The notes under the pieces were generated by a model. That model made no database searches. It had not been told where the DNA came from and was given only the letters and a program-made list of their open reading frames with translations. Both the position numbers and the translations under genes were made by a program. Of a stretch of DNA of 38,786 bases, positions 19,897-27,147 are shown piece by piece (position 1 is the stretch's first letter; the number at the start of each line of letters is the position of its first letter). This DNA is from Candidatus Thalassarchaeum sp. (lineage in GTDB: Archaea; Thermoplasmatota; Poseidoniia; Poseidoniales; Thalassarchaeaceae), in contig JAKUOA010000014.1 of NCBI GenBank assembly GCA_022451235.1, forward strand, positions 1-38,786. Direction: 5' to 3'.

Positions 19897-19913
19897 TCGG
19901 GGCTTCGCCCCGA
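19897..19913. other. GC-rich hairpin TCGGGGC-TTC-GCCCCGA
   Basis: Perfect 7-bp inverted repeat between two minus-strand genes, about 9 nt after the stop of the upstream gene. Confidence 0.75.
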
Positions 19914-19922
19914 AAATATACC

Positions 19923-21386
19923 TCAATCAGCAAGTGCAAGGGCGATTCTTCTTACCTCAGATGCAGCATCGGACATTCTATGACCCATGCTTTCTGCCTG
20001 AACGCCTGAGGAAAGTAGGGTAGTTACTACAATTGATTCGATCGTCTCGCCTTCCTCGTTTCTTAGAGTGACCTGTACGGGGTGCGGACCAGATATGGAA
20101 TCGGGCCACGCCAAGCCTATCCAGAGAACCGTTGAGTCCGCTAGAAGGCGGCCGAATGATTCGGTCAATTCGCCTCTCTGCTCGCCTAAAGGAGTCGATG
20201 ATTTGGGTTGAGGGGAGGCGTTTGCAAAGACTCGGAGTGTTTGGATTTCCGGCTCTCCTTCAGCGGCCAATATATCGACTTCAACCGACTGGTTCTTGCC
20301 TGAATGGTTGTGTATCATCACGAATAGATTTCCTTGGCCCTGGCCGCACCTAGGTGGTAGGTCGAGATCTAGTCTCCAAGCCTCCTCGGTAAGAGAAGGG
20401 TCTCCTCTGATGACTGAATCTTGTAATCTGTCTGTGAGGCGGAAAAGGCCGGGTTGCCATGCCCTAGTATGAGCGAGTAGCCGTCTGAGAGTTATCATGT
20501 TGAACTTGGAATTTGAGGAGAAAAGGCCGTCAATTGCTGAGACCTTGAAGACCCTGCGTGTTTCGCTTAGTAGGCCATCTTCGTCGAGTAATCCTAGATG
20601 TTCCAAATGGATTGCCTGAAGCAGATGCTCGACTGCTGATTCTGGTGTTTGGTCGCTTCGAACATCGTGAACTAGTGATTTGATCCAAATATCCCAATGG
20701 CTGGCTGTTTCCGGGTCTAGATGAGCGACCAGGAGATCTGACAAGACTCGATCCAGTGTGCTATCATGTAGTGTTGGTGCGTGCAGAGACAGCAGGGGGA
20801 AGGAATTTGACCGCATGGGGATTGAGGTTTCCAGTTGTTGGGTGTTGAAAGCAGAAATAGTCGACAACACGATACAGGCCCCCAGAACTAACGAGCTAAG
20901 AGTCTCTCCAGCATCTAGATTCCAGAGGGAGGCGAGAGCGATTGTTGCAAGAAGGCTGCATGAAATTCTAACTCTCTCTCTAATTCTTCTTTCATCGAGC
21001 GAGTTGAGTATACGTTCCACACCAGGATACGAATTCATGGAACGGAAACCTACTGCTCGTAAGCGAAGTCTGTCTCTAGCAGACATTCGAGCGAAGGATG
21101 CGGCGAAAAAGGCTGGTATTAGGCTAAGAGTTAGTGCGGCATGAACTGAAATCGCTACTGGAAATGAGGCATATTCCCATCCAATAAGCAGAATTGCCGC
21201 TGTAATTGGAGCGGCCAATGATAACAAGTTACGCAACTGTGGTTGAGGGTTGCTTGTAGCCGCCCTGACCCAAAACCTCCTACCTGCGTCTCTGGCCTTT
21301 ACTCGCAGGCTCAATGCCTGCTCTTGTTGCGCCTGCCGGTCGCTCTCCTTGGCGTAGGGAGTTGGGAGGCTGCGCTCACTCGCCAT
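19923..21386 (-). CDS. Hypothetical membrane protein
   Basis: 487-aa ORF with hydrophobic pairs (LLSLAAPITAAILLIGWEYASFPVAISVHAALTLSLIPAFFAASFA; ISCSLLATIALASLWNL...LVLGACIVLSTISAF). Confidence 0.7.
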   Translation of the reverse strand: MASERSLPTPYAKESDRQAQQEQALSLRVKARDAGRRFWVRAATSNPQPQLRNLLSLAAPITAAILLIGWEYASFPVAISVHAALTLSLIPAFFAASFARMSARDRLRLRAVGFRSMNSYPGVERILNSLDERRIRERVRISCSLLATIALASLWNLDAGETLSSLVLGACIVLSTISAFNTQQLETSIPMRSNSFPLLSLHAPTLHDSTLDRVLSDLLVAHLDPETASHWDIWIKSLVHDVRSDQTPESAVEHLLQAIHLEHLGLLDEDGLLSETRRVFKVSAIDGLFSSNSKFNMITLRRLLAHTRAWQPGLFRLTDRLQDSVIRGDPSLTEEAWRLDLDLPPRCGQGQGNLFVMIHNHSGKNQSVEVDILAAEGEPEIQTLRVFANASPQPKSSTPLGEQRGELTESFGRLLADSTVLWIGLAWPDSISGPHPVQVTLRNEEGETIESIVVTTLLSSGVQAESMGHRMSDAASEVRRIALALAD

Positions 21387-21492
21387 GCCTGTCCGACATC
21401 GAACATGGCTTGATTCTCTCGGCTCAAATTAGAGGTCAAAGTAGCAATTTGGGCACCCTTAGAGTTCTTGAGGAGGATGCGGTCGCCGAAGT

Positions 21493-21570
21493 GGGCGTGT
21501 AGCATAGCCTGGATAATGCACTGGCCTCCTAAGCCAGGGACCGCGGGTTCGAATCCTGCCGCGCCCGCCA
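21493..21570 (+). tRNA. tRNA-Arg (CCT), CCA encoded
   Basis: Acceptor GGGCGTG/CGCGCCC, anticodon arm CTGGC-CTCCTAA-GCCAG (anticodon CCT), T-arm GCGGG-TTCGAAT-CCTGC, discriminator G then CCA. Confidence 0.96.
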
Positions 21571-22710
21571 TTAACCAAAGGCAAGACCGTGCTTTCTACC
21601 AGATGTCGCCGCCTTGTGGAGAAAGTTCTCGAAGGGGATTCTGGCGTGCATAGTACTACGAATTTGTGTATCACAAATCGCCAATGAGGTGATTAACTCA
21701 GAGCGTAGTTCATCGGGTAATGAAAGACGACGGCCGACCAGGACATCATGGAGTTGTGAAATAATATCGTCGGCATCTAATCCGTGGTCGTTCATTAGGC
21801 GATCAATCTCTGCTATTGCGCCGCCTAATACCTTGGAACGACGGCCTCGAACATTCTCCCACCGCCATTCAACAACTCGGCCACGAAGTGCGAGTTCCAG
21901 AAGATGTCTGCCTGCTTGCAACGTTGTGGCCTGAACCAAGCGATGTACAGCGGAGCGATCTTCGGTGAGTTTTCGTCCATGTAACATCTCCAATGTGAAG
22001 ATTGCTTTTCGCAAATTGCCCTCAGCAACATAGGCCAAATCGCCTAGTACGCCTTCATCGACTGAGATTGATTCAGATTTGGCAATCGATTGCATTGTAT
22101 CGATTACCGTCTCGCGGCTTGTGGAGGGGATTCGGATCATTTGGGTCCTAGATCGGATTGCATCGATAAGGCGCGAAGGCGCTCTAGCGACTAGGACGAA
22201 TCTGCTAGCAACACCGACCGTTTCCATCATTCGACGAAGATATGCCTGTCTAATACCTCCAAGATGATCTGCGTCTTCGATCACCAATAACCGACTAACT
22301 GGAATTCTACCTGGTTCGATTTCCAATTCGGCTCCCGCGGGTGCTACATCTCCTTCCGAAGCTGAAATGATTCCTCGATCGTAGGCATCTAGGCTCATAC
22401 GGCCTGCTAATGTATCCGATGAACCTGAACCGCCAGGCCTAAGGAATTCCTCGAATTTTGCCATTGCACCACGAGTTCGCATCAAATCGCGCGCTTGCAA
22501 AATATGTGTGGTAGATTCCCATCCTGGACCAAGCATCTGACGCGCTACCAATCGCCATGAGGCCGTTTTTCCAACGCCAGCTGGACCAGTAATCAGTAGA
22601 TGCGGGGGTTCTGAGGCTAGACTCGCACTCTTGAGTGTCTCTTGGACACTTTTCGGCACCGCCAATTCATCGAAGGCGCGCGGAGCATGTGTACTCAACC
22701 AACTCGCCAC
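21571..22710 (-). CDS. Replication factor C small-subunit-like AAA+ ATPase (divergent)
   Basis: Walker A GPAGVGKT; Walker B-like RLLVIEDADHL; IRSRTQMIRIP (SRC-motif position); YVAEGNLRKAIFTLEML sensor 2 region. Confidence 0.9.
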   Translation of the reverse strand: MASWLSTHAPRAFDELAVPKSVQETLKSASLASEPPHLLITGPAGVGKTASWRLVARQMLGPGWESTTHILQARDLMRTRGAMAKFEEFLRPGGSGSSDTLAGRMSLDAYDRGIISASEGDVAPAGAELEIEPGRIPVSRLLVIEDADHLGGIRQAYLRRMMETVGVASRFVLVARAPSRLIDAIRSRTQMIRIPSTSRETVIDTMQSIAKSESISVDEGVLGDLAYVAEGNLRKAIFTLEMLHGRKLTEDRSAVHRLVQATTLQAGRHLLELALRGRVVEWRWENVRGRRSKVLGGAIAEIDRLMNDHGLDADDIISQLHDVLVGRRLSLPDELRSELITSLAICDTQIRSTMHARIPFENFLHKAATSGRKHGLAFG

Positions 22711-22749
22711 GTATCAGCGTGAATTAGGCGGGTCTTGAACTCCGCGCCA

Positions 22750-22768
22750 TTACTTCCACAGGAAGTAA
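22750..22768. other. Inverted repeat TTACTTCC-ACA-GGAAGTAA
   Basis: Perfect 8-bp arms in the rpoP/RFC-like intergenic region, 6 nt downstream of the rpoP stop. Confidence 0.8.
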
Positions 22769-22774
22769 GAGATT

Positions 22775-23044
22775 TCAGCGCGCCTTGAGAATCTTGTAAC
22801 CGCGATCGGTTCCTTCCTTTCGCGGCTTGACGAAAATTCGGTAGCCGCACTTGTGGCACGACTTACCTACTGCCCCAACTTCCATCCATTCGATGTGTCC
22901 ACAGCGAACACACTTGTATCGTACCTCGATTGCTTCCATAACGGAACTACAGTGATTGCAAGGCACGTTCCCATCTGGATCGAACTCCTTTCTGTCTGTG
23001 CGGTTGCAGGAGCGGCACTTGTAGAGCGTAAGCCTGTTCGCCAT
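22775..23044 (-). CDS. rpoP: DNA-directed RNA polymerase subunit P (Rpb12-like) with extra N-terminal zinc ribbon
   Basis: C-terminal YKCVRCGHIEWMEVGAVGKSCHKCGYRIFVKPRKEGTDRGYKILKAR matches the archaeal RpoP pattern; preceded by YKCRSCNRTDRKEFDPDGNVPCNHCSS. Confidence 0.8.
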   Translation of the reverse strand: MANRLTLYKCRSCNRTDRKEFDPDGNVPCNHCSSVMEAIEVRYKCVRCGHIEWMEVGAVGKSCHKCGYRIFVKPRKEGTDRGYKILKAR

Positions 23045-23092
23045 CGGGCCGCCGACTTACCAGCCCTTCTTCAATCTGCTCATCGCGTAATT

Positions 23093-23108
23093 GGGCCCTA
23101 AAGGGCCC
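23093..23108 (-). other. Hairpin GGGCCC-TTTA-GGGCCC overlapping the guaAA stop
   Basis: Perfect 6-bp arms; minus-strand TAG at 23098-23100. Confidence 0.75.
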
Positions 23109-23682
23109 TGCGACAGATGTCTACGAAGTTCTCGAATATCTTTGAACCATACTCGGAGTCATTCACTTCTGGGTGGAATTGTAATCCAAATCGGTTCAAT
23201 GCTGAGTTCTCCATAGCCTGAATTTCGCATGATTCGCTACGAGCTGTAATTCTGAACCCCTCAGGTAATTCGACGACCTCGTCGTTGTGACTCTCCCAAA
23301 CAGTCTGAGATTCCGGAGTACCGTCGAATAATGGTCCACCGCCATCGATGAGATTGATTGTCGCAGCACCAAACTCAGGCTCGGACGCTTCTGCGGCTCG
23401 GCCGCCATAATGACCGGCCATGAATTGATGGCCGGCACATATTCCTAAGATTGGAACATCTAGCTCAAGATAAGCCGCACAATTACCTAGTTCTCCGGTT
23501 AATCCGACACGGGCGGCACCACCTGAAAGAATTAGCCCGTCTAATTCGCGGAGTTTGCTAATCGGTGTATGGTTAGCGAGAATTTGGGTATCCACTCCCA
23601 TGTAGCGTAACATACGCCATTCTCGATGTGTCCATTGGCCGCCGTTGTCGATTACATCGATGACAAGACGGCCCTCACTCAT
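23098..23682 (-). CDS. guaAA: GMP synthase glutamine amidotransferase subunit A
   Basis: Class I GATase: IDNGGQWTHREWRMLRYMGVDTQIL, GLILSGGAARVG, ILGICAGHQFMAGHYGG, FGLQFHPEVNDSEYGSKIFENF. Confidence 0.92.
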   Translation of the reverse strand: MSEGRLVIDVIDNGGQWTHREWRMLRYMGVDTQILANHTPISKLRELDGLILSGGAARVGLTGELGNCAAYLELDVPILGICAGHQFMAGHYGGRAAEASEPEFGAATINLIDGGGPLFDGTPESQTVWESHNDEVVELPEGFRITARSESCEIQAMENSALNRFGLQFHPEVNDSEYGSKIFENFVDICRRAL

Positions 23683-23816
23683 ACTGAATTGCGACAGAAG
23701 AGGGATGATGAATAATGCCCCGTTTTTATCTCAAAAACTTGAACCGATTTGTGAAAATATCAACACCCACCCCACGCGAGCGATTGAAATAGACAACGGT
23801 AGTCGTGCCGATTCCT

Positions 23817-23892
23817 GCCCCGATGGTGTAGTGGCCTATCATGAAGCCCTGTCGAGGCTTCGACCCGGGTTCAAATCCCGGTCGGGGCGCCA
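23817..23892 (+). tRNA. tRNA-Asp (GTC), CCA encoded
   Basis: Acceptor GCCCCGA/TCGGGGC, anticodon arm AAGCC-CTGTCGA-GGCTT (anticodon GTC), T-arm CCGGG-TTCAAAT-CCCGG, discriminator G then CCA. Confidence 0.97.
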
Positions 23893-24381
23893 CTAATTTT
23901 CGTCTTCCCACCAGTTTTCTTCTTCCTCAGTTTCTGGTTCTGAATTTGATGAAATGTGCTCTTGATGTTTATGACAATAATCTGTCATTCGAAAATTTCC
24001 TGTGTTACATCCAGGTACTGAGCACTTTCTTGACATTAGTGCTTGGCGTTCTGATGGAGAGATAGTTTCGGGGCTTGTGTCAGAATCCGATATAGTGTCA
24101 GATTTTTCCCCTGTTGTTTTTGGCCATAGATACATAATCAAGGTGATGAATAACATGCCTAGGGCTGGACTTGCCTGAAAAAACAAAATAAGCAAAAATA
24201 AGCCGACCAGGAAACCAGCCATCTTGTTGTTTCTTTCCTTTCTTTTTTCGATTTCTTCCAAGACTCTTGCATATTCTTCTGGATCATCTTTGGCGCCTTC
24301 GAGTTTCTTTTTTTCTTTGCTTTTGTGCATCGATTCTCCCGCAGCATCGGCGGCGATTGCTCCGAGAATTTCTATTGGCAC
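23893..24381 (-). CDS. Small membrane protein with C-terminal Cys/His cluster
   Basis: Charged coiled-coil-like segment, TM pair FLVGLFLLILFFQASPALGMLFITLIMYLW, then CSVPGCNTGNFRMTDYCHKHQEH. Confidence 0.65.
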   Translation of the reverse strand: MPIEILGAIAADAAGESMHKSKEKKKLEGAKDDPEEYARVLEEIEKRKERNNKMAGFLVGLFLLILFFQASPALGMLFITLIMYLWPKTTGEKSDTISDSDTSPETISPSERQALMSRKCSVPGCNTGNFRMTDYCHKHQEHISSNSEPETEEEENWWEDEN

Positions 24382-24423
24382 GCTTTACTCTATGTATATG
24401 AAACGAAAAAGATAGTGGCGTCA

Positions 24424-25461
24424 TTAACTGCCATTCATACCAAATGCATCGTGGAAAAATGAAGTCAGACGGTTTTCGTATTCTTCCGAATTACTCCACA
24501 TCGCATCGACGTGTGCCCTGTCTTCGACATACCAAGTTTCGACATTGCCGCCATTCTCGGTCATTCTCTCCTCAAATCGTTCTGCATGTTCTACTGACAC
24601 TCTGGTGTCCTCAAGCCCATGAGTGAGGAAAACTGGACGATTTCCTGCGGCGTCGGCTGCGTGGATTGGGTTTCGTCCATCGAGATCGGCGCCTGCCATC
24701 CAACCTCCGACTGTGATTGCCGCTCCGCTAAGGAATGTCGGGAATCCCATTCTACCCAGTTCGTTTCGAACAACTAGTGGGAAGTCAAGAACTGCGCTAT
24801 CGAGCCACATCGCTGCAATGCCTGGCTCGTCCTCAAAGGCAAAGGCTGCTGTTCCTCCAAGCGAGATTCCGACCAATCCTACTTCTCCTGCTTGGTATCC
24901 TTTGGAATCAATTAGCCAATCATACGCTCCAAGAATGTCGACATACTCAACCTGCCCGACTGCAATATAGTCACTGACTTGGTCGCTGTAACCGTAATTC
25001 CTCAAACTAAAGGAAAGCGAATTGATGCCTCCCTCGGCAAGGAAGGCTTGCATCAGTAACATTTCTGGTTTGCAATTTCCATTAGAGGGCATTCCGTGTG
25101 TCAGGATAACTACTGGTGCTTCCGGATCGACTTCGACATACCATCCCCTGAGGGTAATCGACTGGTCGTCTCCTCTGGGTGGGAAGCTTGCATTTTCATA
25201 GGAGTCCATTTGGTACGGACTAGCATCGAAGTTTTGCCTAATGGCTACTCTCTCTTCTGCAACCTCTCCGGTTCCAAAAGATTCCCAATCATCGAAAGAA
25301 GTCCACGAATCTGGGTGATTGTCCTCCCACACATAGCAACCGGGTTTTGCGGCTATTGCTTGGGATGCGATAACATATCCTAGACCAAGATAGACTGTGG
25401 GAAGTACAATCATCAGAGCTACTGCAATTTGCACTGGTCGGCTCTTTGGGTCGATTTTCAT
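24424..25461 (-). CDS. Membrane-anchored alpha/beta hydrolase
   Basis: N-terminal TM; VVILTHGMPSNG; nucleophile elbow GLVGISLGGTAAF; acid/His region HGLEDTRVSVEHAE...EDRAHVDAMW. Confidence 0.9.
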   Translation of the reverse strand: MKIDPKSRPVQIAVALMIVLPTVYLGLGYVIASQAIAAKPGCYVWEDNHPDSWTSFDDWESFGTGEVAEERVAIRQNFDASPYQMDSYENASFPPRGDDQSITLRGWYVEVDPEAPVVILTHGMPSNGNCKPEMLLMQAFLAEGGINSLSFSLRNYGYSDQVSDYIAVGQVEYVDILGAYDWLIDSKGYQAGEVGLVGISLGGTAAFAFEDEPGIAAMWLDSAVLDFPLVVRNELGRMGFPTFLSGAAITVGGWMAGADLDGRNPIHAADAAGNRPVFLTHGLEDTRVSVEHAERFEERMTENGGNVETWYVEDRAHVDAMWSNSEEYENRLTSFFHDAFGMNGS

Positions 25462-25470
25462 AACCGGCCG

Positions 25471-27147
25471 TTAGGGTGTACTATTTTGTAACTTATTGAC
25501 TACCCAAGAGTTGAGTTTTTCTCTCTCTATTTTTGCCTCATGCCCTTTGTCAACAGGAAATTCTTCTTCGAATAGCATGATTTCGAGTTTCAAATTTTTC
25601 CCATGCAATTCTGAAAGCTTAGGTAACTGTTCTATAATCAAAGGCTTTGTTTTCGACCAGTTTTTGTTGGATTTTTCGACCAATAAAATTGGGGTATCGT
25701 TTTGTAATCCCTGAACAAGTGCTGTTCTGATTCCAACGTTTGAGTTGAAGAACTCTTCAATCTGTTTTGTGTAAAGGGATGAGCCGTCTACTAATTCTAC
25801 TGAATGTGATTTTCTACCTACAAGCCAAATTCTTCCTTCTTCATCTCTGTAACCTAAATCTCCTGTTCTATGCCATTTTGTCTGGTCGGTATTATCGATA
25901 GCCCACGATAACCGGCCTCCGAAAATATCTTCATCTTCTCCAATCAAACATGAGTAAACTACAGGACCATTAACCGCTATTTCTCCAATTGGAATCTGTG
26001 ATATTGGGTCTGATTTTTTCATTATGGGTAAATCATTGAGTTCTGCTGAACTGTCGTAGGATAATATTCTCAATTTCACGTCAATAGCCTCTCTGCCTAA
26101 ACATACACCTTTTCCTGAAGATGTGTGATGTTCAGTTTCTGTAATCGTAGAATATGGTGCATAGCACAAGGGGAATCCTTCAGTGGCGCCATAGACCAAA
26201 TGAAAACCACCGTCCGATGGGCGGTCATCAGAAAGATGAGGTTCTATTATTTCGGCAACTTTTGCCGCTACAGATTCTCCACCCACATACAATCTCCTAA
26301 CTGAAGGCAACATCTTATGATTCTCAGATCGAGGTTCTGTAGCAATATAACCTGCTAGATTGATTGCCGAAGGTGGTGAGAGAAAGGCGGTCGTTGCTTT
26401 CCATTTTTTGCAAGCACGGACGATGTCAATTCCTGTAGTCTGTTTTGGTGATGACATGTTTACTATTGATGTGATACCAAGAATTGGATGGACTAGCAGA
26501 GTTCCTCCTCTACCGTAGAATATGTCTCTATCAGTAAGGCCCTGTGAGTGTAATACTTTCAGATGAGAATGTAACATACTATGAGTATAAATTACGCCCT
26601 TAGCGGGACCGGTAGTTCCCGTTGTATACTTCACAAAAGCAGATGTTTTACCCCAGTCTAGGTCAGAGTTTATTTCGAATGATTTAGGGCTTAAATGGTT
26701 AGAGAAATATTTCTTTAATTTTGAAAATTTAAGTTCTCTTTGTGGCTTGTTTGAAAGAAGGAAGAATTTGCTTACTATGAGGCTAAATGTAGAACCAATA
26801 ATTCCCCTCGGATTTGCTCTTTTCAGAATTTTTCTTAATTCTCTTCTTCCAGATGTACTACGAAGATTCAGGCTAGGGAGGAGTAATGGAACTGCACCTG
26901 TCTTCAGCATGCCATAGAGGAGGATGACAAAATCAATACTGGGCTTAACCAATACAAGTGTAACAACACCACTGTGGAAACCATGGCGCCAGAGAAAATC
27001 TGCAGCTCTACTACTTTTTTCTTCTAATTCTTTGAAGGTTATTTGGTCGTAATCAGCCTCGAGTGTGTCTTTTTTGGGGAATATGAAAGCTATCTTGTCT
27101 GGGTTTTCATCGGCTTTCTCTGCAAGAGAACTGAGGATATTTTTCAA
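25471..27147 (-). CDS. AMP-dependent (class I adenylate-forming) synthetase, OleC/beta-lactone-synthetase-like
   Basis: P-loop KYTTGTTGPAKGVIYTH; YGATEGFP; HRTGDLGYRDEEGRIWLVGRKSHSVEL; terminal FPVDKGHEAKIEREKLNSW. TTG start at 27147 with SD GGAGG 7 nt upstream, overlapping the upstream TGA as TTGA. Confidence 0.88.
   Translation of the reverse strand: MKNILSSLAEKADENPDKIAFIFPKKDTLEADYDQITFKELEEKSSRAADFLWRHGFHSGVVTLVLVKPSIDFVILLYGMLKTGAVPLLLPSLNLRSTSGRRELRKILKRANPRGIIGSTFSLIVSKFFLLSNKPQRELKFSKLKKYFSNHLSPKSFEINSDLDWGKTSAFVKYTTGTTGPAKGVIYTHSMLHSHLKVLHSQGLTDRDIFYGRGGTLLVHPILGITSIVNMSSPKQTTGIDIVRACKKWKATTAFLSPPSAINLAGYIATEPRSENHKMLPSVRRLYVGGESVAAKVAEIIEPHLSDDRPSDGGFHLVYGATEGFPLCYAPYSTITETEHHTSSGKGVCLGREAIDVKLRILSYDSSAELNDLPIMKKSDPISQIPIGEIAVNGPVVYSCLIGEDEDIFGGRLSWAIDNTDQTKWHRTGDLGYRDEEGRIWLVGRKSHSVELVDGSSLYTKQIEEFFNSNVGIRTALVQGLQNDTPILLVEKSNKNWSKTKPLIIEQLPKLSELHGKNLKLEIMLFEEEFPVDKGHEAKIEREKLNSWVVNKLQNSTP

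Noticed and set aside
19628-20023. 131-aa plus-strand ORF across the flavoprotein N-terminus
   Set aside because: Ala/Pro-rich antisense shadow of the FAD-binding coding region.
21311-21571. Minus-strand ORF MAGAAGFEPAVPGLGGQ...
   Set aside because: Classic spurious ORF produced by reading the antisense of a tRNA (tRNA-Arg T-arm and anticodon region).
21459-21674. Minus-strand ORF with GRGRIRTRGPWLRRPVHYPGYATRP
   Set aside because: Also antisense to tRNA-Arg in another frame.
23726-23911. Minus-strand ORF MGRRKLVAPRPGFEPGSKPRQG...
   Set aside because: Antisense of tRNA-Asp; the APRPGFEPGS string is a well-known tRNA-antisense artefact.
25461-25473. TAAC-CGGCC-GTTA dyad at the OleC-like stop
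   Set aside because: Only four paired bases; too weak to count with the stop-embedding hairpins.
24424-27147. Possible complete ole (olefin) cluster with the alpha/beta hydrolase as OleB
   Set aside because: The hydrolase has an N-terminal TM and lacks an obvious haloalkane-dehalogenase-like OleB sequence; no thiolase (OleA) is present.
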